Assembly: GCA_021789565.1 (NCBI GenBank)
Contig: JAJYJL010000283.1
Coordinates: forward strand, 1 to 8,236
From: Acidobacteriota bacterium
Lineage (GTDB): Bacteria; Acidobacteriota; Terriglobia; UBA7540
Length of the DNA: 8,236 nucleotides
Direction of reading: 5' to 3'
In this document: in pieces, positions 1 through 5,336 of the stretch
How the letters are laid out: each line of letters begins with the position of its first letter
Position numbering within the stretch: position 1 is the first letter of the stretch
Position numbers and translations under genes: made by a program
The notes under the pieces: model-generated
The model's database searches: none
What the model saw: only the letters and a program-made list of their open reading frames with translations
What the model was told of the DNA's origin: nothing

Positions 1-127
1 GATCGCGCGAACCGTGCACCTGTCGCCCACCGTCCCGGCCCGTAAGCTAGGAGGCTGGTAAGGGGCTTGAATTTCCTGCTTGGTGGACTCTTGACTATTT
101 GGTACAATGTGCTGGTCTGATTGCAGG
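1..127. other. Left-edge region with no confident gene
   Basis: All three plus-strand frames run into stops within the first 60 bases; for example, the frame from base 1 ends at TAA 43-45. A gene entering from the left could contribute at most about 14 to 19 C-terminal residues here, and I cannot identify such a tail. An AGGAGG sequence lies at 49-54. It precedes a 17-residue hydrophobic open stretch, TTG 67 to TGA 120, which is too short to call. I see no RNA gene here. Confidence 0.4.
80..108 (+). promoter_or_regulatory. Possible extended -10 sigma-70-type promoter
   Basis: TGGTACAAT (100-108) matches an extended -10 element: TG, one base, then TACAAT, five of six against TATAAT. A weak -35, TTGGTG, lies at 80-85 with a 17-base spacer. 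TTGACT at 91-96 is a better -35 match but is only 6 bases from the -10. If active, transcription would start near 115 and give the carboxypeptidase gene a leader of about 300 bases containing three dyad elements. This is a visual match only. Confidence 0.3.
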
Positions 128-274
128 ATGTTGGCGGCAACCAGAAGTAAAGTTGTGGAGGGAAGCCGGAAGTTCCGCGGTATGACGGTAGAGTGGGGAG
201 GGAAAAGCAGCTTCAGTCGCTCTCGGTCCGAGAGCCAATCCCAATCCACAAGTGTGCGCAAATCAGTTGTTTAG
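128..274 (+). CDS. Doubtful 48-residue ORF
   Basis: ATG 128 to TAG 272-274 encodes 48 residues, basic and serine-rich towards the C-terminus, with alternating Ser/Arg/Glu/Gln after about residue 29. I recognise no domain, signal peptide or membrane segment. AGG directly abuts the ATG with no spacer, so there is no workable ribosome binding site. An internal ATG at 182 is no better placed. The ORF lies between the candidate promoter and the carboxypeptidase gene and contains the 219-235 inverted repeat. It is most likely chance in a noncoding leader. Confidence 0.12.
   Translation: MLAATRSKVVEGSRKFRGMTVEWGGKSSFSRSRSESQSQSTSVRKSVV
219..235. repeat. 8-bp perfect inverted repeat around one base
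   Basis: GCTCTCGG and CCGAGAGC flank a single T. As DNA this is a compact 17-bp dyad of operator size. As RNA it can fold as a 6-bp stem (GCTCTC/GAGAGC) with loop GGTCC. No T-tract follows, so it is not an intrinsic terminator. It lies about 185 bases upstream of the carboxypeptidase start. Confidence 0.4.
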
Positions 275-281
275 CAAGTCG

Positions 282-295
282 CGTGGAATTCCACG
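282..295. repeat. 14-bp perfect palindrome
   Basis: CGTGGAATTCCACG equals its own reverse complement. It has the size and symmetry of a homodimeric regulator site, but I cannot assign it to a regulator family. It lies about 125 bases upstream of the carboxypeptidase start. Confidence 0.4.
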
Positions 296-330
296 ACGCG
301 CGAGGATGAAAGCAGATTTTAACGGCCGGC

Positions 331-353
331 CTTCACGCCGGCGCGGCGTGAAG
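331..353 (+). repeat. 9-bp GC-rich hairpin in the leader of the carboxypeptidase gene
   Basis: CTTCACGCC (331-339) and GGCGTGAAG (345-353) are perfect complements around the 5-base loop GGCGC. The stem is long and GC-rich, so it should fold stably in RNA. The bases after it (CGGTCCTTTAGAG) contain only three Ts, so it is not a good intrinsic terminator. It ends 67 bases before the preferred start codon and could be a leader structure, an attenuator, or the 3' end of an unseen upstream transcript. Confidence 0.5.
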
Positions 354-410
354 CGGTCCTTTAGAGAAGGTGTTTAGCGCCGATTGATCTCGAACAGTGT
401 TCATGAGCAT

Positions 411-416
411 AGGGAG
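411..416 (+). promoter_or_regulatory. Ribosome binding site that selects ATG 421
   Basis: AGGGAG sits 4 bases before ATG 421. The earlier in-frame starts, GTG 397 and ATG 403, have no purine-rich site at a useful distance. The spacing is a little short, so the choice is moderate and not certain. Confidence 0.45.
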
Positions 417-420
417 CTTG

Positions 421-1677
421 ATGAGATTGTGGAAGGGTTGGGTCGCCGGTAGTTCATCACTACACCACAGGCAGCACAAGCGATGGACGGCCACTTGGCT
501 GGCCCTGGCAGCGCTCGCGATTGCCGCAACGGCGCCTTCCGCCAGCGCCCGCGTGCAATCTTCCATTCTGGTGGATGTTCAGACCGGAAAAATCCTGGAA
601 GCGCGCAATCCCGACAGCCGCTGCTATCCGGCGTCACTGACCAAGCTGATGACGCTGTACATTACCTTCCACCAGCTCAGCGCCGGCAAACTCACGTTGT
701 GGCAGGAACTGCCGGTTTCCGATCACGCTTCTGAACAGTCGCCCACCAAGCTCTATCTGGAGCCCGGCGAAAAGATTTCCGTCAAGTCGGCCATCCTGGC
801 CATTACCACCAGGTCCGCCAATGATGCGGCCGTCGTGCTGGCGGAAGCCATCGGCGGGAGCGAGTGGAAATTTGCCGAGTTGATGAACCAAACGGCCCAT
901 GAATTGGGCCTGACGAGGACCTCCTTCCGCAACGCCTCCGGGTTGCCGAACCCCTATCAGATGACCACGGCCCGCGACATGTCCAGGCTCGGGATGGCCA
1001 TTCTGGAGGATTTCCCGCAGTACTACCATTTCTTTAGCGCACAGAGCTTCGACTTTCGCGGCGATACGGTCTACGGGCACGATCGGCTGCTGGACCGCTA
1101 TCCCGGTGTGGACGGCATGAAAACCGGCTACACGGTGGCCTCCGGCTTCAACATCGTGACCTCCGCCGTCAGGAATGGCCGGCGGCTCCTCGGGGTCGTG
1201 ATGGGAGGCCGAACAGCCTTCTCACGCGACCGCCTCATGATGGCCATACTGAATCATGGATTCTCCCGGACCTATGCACGGCCATTGACTGCTACCCAGG
1301 ATGAGAAGAAGTCCCGACGGCCCATCACCAGATACAAAGAACTACCGCAGCAGGACACTGAGCAGGCCGAGGCCTCCCGTCTTGACCCGGGTTGGATCAT
1401 TCAGGTCGGCGGCCCGCTTCGCTCAGCCTTCCATGCCAGGAGGGTCCTCAGGAGCGCCAGCGTGACTGCCACTGAAGCCCTGCAAGACGCCCGGCCCTTC
1501 GTCGTCAGACTAAGAAGCGGGAGATTCCTTGCAGGGTTTTCCGACCTGAACGAATCAGCCGCGCTCAATGCCTGCCGGCAGCTCAGAAGCAGGAAGTTCA
1601 CCTGCAACGCCTACCAGCTTCGCCCGTCAGGGCTGGTGGTTGCCTCGGCACCCGAGAGACGGGAAAGCGGCGAATGA
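421..1677 (+). CDS. D-alanyl-D-alanine carboxypeptidase (S11 penicillin-binding protein) with C-terminal SPOR-like domain
   Basis: This serine DD-peptidase removes the terminal D-alanine from peptidoglycan pentapeptides in the periplasm. From ATG 421 it has 418 residues. A basic N-terminus is followed by a hydrophobic stretch ending in an Ala-Ser-Ala signal peptidase site near residue 43. All three catalytic motifs are present: SLTK with nucleophile Ser72 and Lys75, SAN at 132-134, and KTG at 234-236. The C-terminal part, from about Trp325 to 402, begins GWIIQVG and ends in an ALNACRQL segment, resembling a SPOR domain that binds denuded septal glycan. Known family: S11 (PBP5/6, DacA/DacC/DacF); the paralogue cannot be fixed from sequence. 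This catalytic-plus-SPOR arrangement is familiar from Alphaproteobacteria. GTG 397 would add eight residues but lacks a ribosome binding site. It is the only plus-strand gene and converges on the GMC gene. Confidence 0.93.
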   Translation: MRLWKGWVAGSSSLHHRQHKRWTATWLALAALAIAATAPSASARVQSSILVDVQTGKILEARNPDSRCYPASLTKLMTLYITFHQLSAGKLTLWQELPVSDHASEQSPTKLYLEPGEKISVKSAILAITTRSANDAAVVLAEAIGGSEWKFAELMNQTAHELGLTRTSFRNASGLPNPYQMTTARDMSRLGMAILEDFPQYYHFFSAQSFDFRGDTVYGHDRLLDRYPGVDGMKTGYTVASGFNIVTSAVRNGRRLLGVVMGGRTAFSRDRLMMAILNHGFSRTYARPLTATQDEKKSRRPITRYKELPQQDTEQAEASRLDPGWIIQVGGPLRSAFHARRVLRSASVTATEALQDARPFVVRLRSGRFLAGFSDLNESAALNACRQLRSRKFTCNAYQLRPSGLVVASAPERRESGE

Positions 1678-1997
1678 ACCCGCAGGCCATTGGAAACAAC
1701 GTGGCTTGATCTTTCCGGCAGAGCGCCCGTCACCCACAAAATGCAGGAAGCAGTTTAAATTTCCAGCGGAACATGCAGATACCAGGTCAATTAAAAATTC
1801 TCAATTGGAGCCCTCCGAAGTGTTACCAAATACGCTGGAGACAAGATATTGAGGGGGCAGCCGGGGTCAGGGCAGGAGCCAGCAATTGTTGAAGAAAAGC
1901 TCCAAAAGGGCCGATATTCGCACATTTACTGGGTCTGATAAGGTATGTTATGTTAACTCATTGGTCGGGCGAAACAAGCCGCACCCGTATGCCCGTT
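1678..1997. other. Gene-free convergent spacer
   Basis: This 320-base gap separates two genes whose 3' ends face each other. Part of it (about 1740-1850) is visibly richer in A and T than the genes. I looked for inverted repeats followed by a T-tract on either strand and found only short, poorly spaced ones, such as GGAGC (1875-1879) with GCTCC (1899-1903), which has a loop of about 19 bases. CAATTG occurs twice (1802-1807 and 1883-1888). I found no tRNA-like fold or recognisable coding remnant. Short ORFs entering it are out-of-frame extensions from the flanking genes. Confidence 0.5.
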
Positions 1998-3683
1998 CTA
2001 GATGTTTCCTCGCTTCAATTCACCCATCAGGTAGTCGCACGACCGCACGCACAGCGCCATGATGGTCAACGTCGGGTTCTGGCATGGATTGGATGGAAAT
2101 CCGGAAGCGTCTGTGACAAACAGGTTCTTGATATCGTGGGTTTGCTGGAACGGAGTCAGCACGGATGTATTTGGGTCGGTCCCCATTCTCGCCGTTCCAA
2201 CTTCATGGCGGACGCACCCAGGCAGCAGATGTTCGATCCTGGGGTTGATGTTTTTGGCGCCCGCCGCTTCCATCATTTCGGCTGCTGAGTCAACCGCATC
2301 CCGCAGCATGGCCGATTCGTTCTCGCCGTGGGTCACATGGAAGCGCAGGACCGGGATGCCATAAACGTCCGTTGCGTTCGGGTCGATATCGGCAAAGTTG
2401 TCCCATCGGCCCAGGACCTCTCCAAAGACTTCGATCTCGACGGAGGTCACGCCCTGGTGGACTTGGCGCTTGTAGCTCTCACCGAAGCCCGGCGCCTGCC
2501 GGTTAAATCCGACACCGCCCCCTCCTTCGTAGCCGTATCCCCGAAGGAAGGTCTTCGATCTAGGAACGTTCGGGATGTTGCGGAACCTCGGGACGTAAAT
2601 CCCGCACGGACGGTTGGGCCCGTTGAGGTTGGGAGTTCCCGGCATGTCTGGAAACTCTCCGCTGGCGCCGCCACCGGCAACATGATCTATGAGATAGTGG
2701 CCCAGGATGCCGCTGGAGTTTGCAAGGCCGTTTGGGTATTGGCGGTTGGCCGAATTCAGGAGGATCCTCAGGGACTCGTAAGTCTGAGCGCAAAGGATGA
2801 CAGTGCGGCCGTGGGCTTCTTTGGGCTGGCGCGTATTGCGGTCAATGTAAAGGATTCCTGTGGCTCGGTTACGGTCAGAATCCATCAGAACCTGATACGC
2901 CATGGCGTTCGGGATGTAAGTGCAATTGCCGGTCTTGAGCGCATCCGAAACGGTTGTGAATGAGGAGTTGAAATACGAATGGGTTATACAACCGTGCTCG
3001 CAGGGGCCGCAGTAATGGCACGCGGGCCGTCCGTTGAGCGGTTGGGTCAGGTTCGCGTTGCGCCCGGGCGTAATCGTCCGGCCCAGTCTTGCCTTCACGC
3101 GGTCTCGGAAACGGACCTCTGCGCAGGTCATGGGCATGGCGGACTGGAAAACCCCGTCCGGTATAATCGTGTTCCCTTCCGCCTGCCCGGCGATGCCGAC
3201 GTAACGCTCGACAAGGTCGTAATACGGGGCAATGTCTTTGTAACTGATCGGCCAGTTCAGCCCATAGCCATCGAAGGAGGCCGCCTTGAAGTCCAGGTCA
3301 CTGTATCTGAGGGACAAACGTCCCCATACGTTCGTGCGGCCGCCGCCGATCCGCAACCGGCCGCCCCAGGTGAACGGCTTGCCGGGATACGTGGTGAAGG
3401 GCTCCTCCAGATCGTTTGCATACCACGTGTAGTTGTATTCAGTGCAATCGTAAAATTGGCCCTGGATGGGCCGGGTCCTGCGGATGACTTCCGGGGCCAG
3501 GTTACGGTATTTGAGCTGGAATGGCGCTACGTGCTCGGTAAAGTTTTTGTCTTCCTGCGGAGGGCCTGCGTCGAGGAGAGCCACCTTCAGCCCGGCTTCC
3601 GCCAGGCGCTTGCAGGCCCAGCCACCCGATGCTCCCGAACCTACAACAACAGCGTCAAAAATCCGCTTGCGAGAATCCGGCAT
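1998..3683 (-). CDS. GMC-family FAD-dependent oxidoreductase with four-cysteine cluster
   Basis: Probably oxidises a sugar, polyol or other alcohol using FAD; the substrate cannot be read from sequence. The 561 residues open with a Rossmann dinucleotide-binding motif, GSGASG at 15-20, with Asp38 closing the second strand. The C-terminal half carries the GMC signature: HEVGTARMG at 493-501 and QNPTLT at 535-540, making His493 and Asn536 the likely catalytic pair. Cys222, Cys225, Cys228 and Cys232 form C-x2-C-x2-C-x3-C just after an Arg-Pro-Ala. Its position resembles the Fe-S-binding cysteine segment of bacterial FAD-dependent glucose dehydrogenase catalytic subunits, so an iron-sulphur cluster is plausible. 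No signal peptide is visible, and in that family a Tat-exported small subunit carries the enzyme out. No such subunit or cytochrome gene is in the window. It lies 120 bases downstream of the small secreted-protein gene and is possibly co-transcribed with it. Confidence 0.92.
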   Translation of the reverse strand: MPDSRKRIFDAVVVGSGASGGWACKRLAEAGLKVALLDAGPPQEDKNFTEHVAPFQLKYRNLAPEVIRRTRPIQGQFYDCTEYNYTWYANDLEEPFTTYPGKPFTWGGRLRIGGGRTNVWGRLSLRYSDLDFKAASFDGYGLNWPISYKDIAPYYDLVERYVGIAGQAEGNTIIPDGVFQSAMPMTCAEVRFRDRVKARLGRTITPGRNANLTQPLNGRPACHYCGPCEHGCITHSYFNSSFTTVSDALKTGNCTYIPNAMAYQVLMDSDRNRATGILYIDRNTRQPKEAHGRTVILCAQTYESLRILLNSANRQYPNGLANSSGILGHYLIDHVAGGGASGEFPDMPGTPNLNGPNRPCGIYVPRFRNIPNVPRSKTFLRGYGYEGGGGVGFNRQAPGFGESYKRQVHQGVTSVEIEVFGEVLGRWDNFADIDPNATDVYGIPVLRFHVTHGENESAMLRDAVDSAAEMMEAAGAKNINPRIEHLLPGCVRHEVGTARMGTDPNTSVLTPFQQTHDIKNLFVTDASGFPSNPCQNPTLTIMALCVRSCDYLMGELKRGNI

Positions 3684-3694
3684 AAGGGAGTCAT
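3641..3694 (-). CDS. Possible 17-residue leader ORF overlapping the GMC start
   Basis: ATG 3694 opens a 17-codon frame (MTPLCRILASGFLTLLL) ending at TAG 3643-3641. It is out of frame with the GMC gene and overlaps its first 14 codons. The strong Shine-Dalgarno AGGAGG at 3702-3697 lies only 2 bases before this ATG but 13 bases before the GMC ATG. It could be a coupling leader peptide, a chance frame, or the trace of a base-level error that split the true start from its gene. Confidence 0.12.
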   Translation of the reverse strand: MTPLCRILASGFLTLLL

Positions 3695-3696
3695 AC

Positions 3697-3702
3697 CCTC
3701 CT
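3697..3702 (-). promoter_or_regulatory. Strong Shine-Dalgarno with awkward spacing before the GMC gene
   Basis: On the minus strand AGGAGG is followed by 13 bases and then ATG 3683, longer than the usual 5 to 9. The only nearer ATG (3694) is out of frame and too close. The GMC reading frame stays open upstream to the stop of the previous gene but offers no ATG, GTG or TTG codon, so ATG 3683 remains the best start. Confidence 0.45.
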
Positions 3703-3803
3703 GTTTTGCCAAGATGCTTGATTGTGCCGAAGGCCGCTTCCGGGGCAGGCCGCGCAGCCTTCAGCAGGTGGATTGGAATGCTGTGAACGACGGACCATGT
3801 CGG

Positions 3804-4175
3804 CTATTTCTTACCTTCCCAGGTTCCCTGTTTCTCACCGTCGCGGAACCATTCGCCGGCGTTCAACTTGCCGTCGGCGTAGGTTGCGGTCAGCGAGTAA
3901 TCATTCTCATCCGTTTTGATCTCAATTTTCAGTTGGTTGCCTTTGAAGTTTACAGAGGTAAGGTCAGCATCGCCCTGCGGGGCGGATACGGATCCCGTCA
4001 ATCCGTCTTCGGATTGCACGAAGGTGAGAGTAAACGCCACATCGCCGTTTTCGCCACCGTGCGCAGTGCAATTCCACGTGCCGACCAGCGGGCTGGTTTT
4101 TGCCTTATCCTCGGCTTTCAACGCAACGCAGAAAGCCAGGATGCACAGAACCGGGATGATCGCAAAACGTCTCAT
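3804..4175 (-). CDS. Small secreted beta-rich protein of unknown function
   Basis: I do not recognise a named family. The 123-residue product begins MRRFAIIPVL and has a hydrophobic core ending ALKA near residue 21, a type I signal peptide. A Cys at residue 16 does not sit in a good lipobox. The mature part of about 102 residues opens with LVGTWNC and closes with GTWEGKK. In between, polar and hydrophobic residues alternate around Gly/Asp turns, as in a small lipocalin-like barrel or beta sandwich; that fold is inference. ATG 4175 is chosen because AAGGAGGT lies 3 bases upstream and the signal peptide then starts properly. An in-frame ATG at 4223 would add 16 non-signal-like residues. It is probably exported to the periplasm. 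The GMC gene follows after 120 bases, in the same frame as this gene's TAG, with no intervening stop. Confidence 0.75.
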   Translation of the reverse strand: MRRFAIIPVLCILAFCVALKAEDKAKTSPLVGTWNCTAHGGENGDVAFTLTFVQSEDGLTGSVSAPQGDADLTSVNFKGNQLKIEIKTDENDYSLTATYADGKLNAGEWFRDGEKQGTWEGKK

Positions 4176-4178
4176 CGA

Positions 4179-4186
4179 ACCTCCTT
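4179..4186 (-). promoter_or_regulatory. Consensus Shine-Dalgarno for the small secreted protein
   Basis: Read on the minus strand this is AAGGAGGT followed by TCG and ATG 4175, a full eight-base match to the anti-Shine-Dalgarno complement. It decides the start in favour of 4175 over 4223. The rest of the 179-base gap up to the CPBP gene (4187-4354) shows no clear terminator or promoter. Confidence 0.75.
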
Positions 4187-4354
4187 GTTGTGCAGAGGGA
4201 AACAGCAATTTCCCCGTTGGCATAGGATACTACAAAAGCAAAATGAAATCGCCCGGTGACCTACGCAAACCGGCAGACATGCGTTTTCGCTCCGCCGTGC
4301 CAGCAAGCCGCTCGCGCAACTGCGAAGTAAATTCTGGCAGACCAATATTGCATC

Positions 4355-5332
4355 TCAAAACCAGAAATGCCACACGGTGTCGACGATGGCGTGAGTGAAG
4401 GCCGAGGCGGACGTCCTTTTCTGCACACGCCAGGCGTTGCCATAAAAAATGCCCGCAAGCGTTGCGAGGATGGCATAACGCCAGTTGGGCAAGGGCGGGT
4501 GGTGAAGGTGTGAAAGCCCGAAGATAACCGAGGCCACGAGCAGTCCGTTCCGTCCGTGGTGGGGCGGCTTGAAGCTTTTCACCAGCAGGTTCTGCAGAAT
4601 TCCCCGGAAAAGGAATTCTTCCGGAATCGCCACGGTCAGATAGACGGCCATAAAGTCCGCCAGGAAAGTCAACACGCTGACGTTGTGGGCGTGCGGGTGA
4701 ATAAAACGGAGTGCCAGGCCAAGCGGTATGGCCAGAATGATGAAAGCGACGAAATTGATGCTGCCTTCGGTCAGATCCCCCTTCTTAAGGAGCAGTTTGT
4801 ACCCGGCGTCTTTCAGGTTCCGGACGACGAGAAAGGCATAGGCGCCTACGCAAACGCAAAAGATAGGGCGAAAAATGTAAATGTCTTCCGGCCAGATCCA
4901 GATGCCGCTCAGCCATCCGGTGCTGACGGGCAGCGCCAGGCTGAGCATGGCCGCGAAATCCCGCCAACTGGCGCTTTCAGCATAGTAAATGCGATTAGGA
5001 AGGAGCAAGAACGTGGGTGCCGCAATGTAGACGCTGAGCTTTGCAAGCGCCAGATATGAAAACGTGCCGGTCCAGTGCGCCAGGATCAGGTAGGGAACCA
5101 GAAGCGCGAATGGCATCAGAACGGCAAGCAACAGTGAATCATGTGCCCACTTCCTGAGCTGACTGATAAAATCCGTATAGGTGAAGGCTACAAACACGCC
5201 GAGCAGCAGAGCCAAAGATTCAAACAGTGCCGCCAGTCGCCACGGGTCAAGATCAAGCCGCACGAGGAGAATGGCTTCGGCCATGGCTGCAGCCAGCGTA
5301 AGTCCGGCGATGGCGAAGAAGGCATGTTTCAT
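4355..5332 (-). CDS. CPBP-family glutamic-type intramembrane protease (Abi/Rce1-like)
   Basis: A multi-pass membrane protein of 325 residues with roughly nine or ten hydrophobic segments and a C-terminal CPBP (PF02517-type) domain. The family motifs are visible in order: EEFLFRG with Glu238, Glu239 and Arg243; FGLSH with Phe271 and His275; and HAIVD with His314 and Asp318, where many members have HxxxN or HxxxD. Family members cleave substrates within the membrane; bacterial ones are tied to peptide maturation, self-immunity or unknown roles, and the substrate here is unknown. ATG 5332 is preferred because it starts 4 bases after the stop of the upstream M16 gene and leads straight into a hydrophobic segment. 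ATG 5401 would overlap that gene by 65 bases, adds hydrophilic residues and lacks a ribosome binding site. It is very likely coupled to the M16 pair. Confidence 0.88.
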   Translation of the reverse strand: MKHAFFAIAGLTLAAAMAEAILLVRLDLDPWRLAALFESLALLLGVFVAFTYTDFISQLRKWAHDSLLLAVLMPFALLVPYLILAHWTGTFSYLALAKLSVYIAAPTFLLLPNRIYYAESASWRDFAAMLSLALPVSTGWLSGIWIWPEDIYIFRPIFCVCVGAYAFLVVRNLKDAGYKLLLKKGDLTEGSINFVAFIILAIPLGLALRFIHPHAHNVSVLTFLADFMAVYLTVAIPEEFLFRGILQNLLVKSFKPPHHGRNGLLVASVIFGLSHLHHPPLPNWRYAILATLAGIFYGNAWRVQKRTSASAFTHAIVDTVWHFWF

Positions 5333-5336
5333 CCGG

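Noticed and set aside
91..108. TTGACT plus TACAAT as a promoter pair
   Set aside because: The two boxes are only 6 bases apart, far short of the 16 to 18 needed; the -10 is kept only with the weaker -35 at 80-85.
634..1080. A 148-codon minus-strand frame inside the carboxypeptidase gene
   Set aside because: It is antisense to the catalytic motifs of the S11 enzyme and has no recognisable features.
1568..1852. A plus-strand frame overlapping the end of the carboxypeptidase gene and running into the spacer
   Set aside because: It starts inside the SPOR-like coding region in another frame; its composition in the spacer is not gene-like and it has no ribosome binding site.
1875..1903. GGAGC/GCTCC inverted repeat as a terminator between the convergent genes
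   Set aside because: The stem is 5 bp with a loop of about 19 bases and no T-tract on the plus strand, so it does not meet the pattern of an intrinsic terminator.
2979..4259. A 426-codon open frame on the plus strand opposite the GMC and small-protein genes
   Set aside because: It runs antisense through two genes with clear motifs and the gap between them, has no domain of its own, and reads like low-information arginine/glycine-rich shadow sequence expected in GC-rich DNA.
4338..4355. TGCCAG/CTGGCA repeat downstream of the CPBP gene as a terminator
   Set aside because: The arms are 6 bp but separated by more than 30 bases and not followed by a T-tract.
4261..4476. A 71-codon minus-strand frame overlapping the 3' end of the CPBP gene
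   Set aside because: It is an out-of-frame read through the CPBP C-terminus into the gap, without a domain or start signal.
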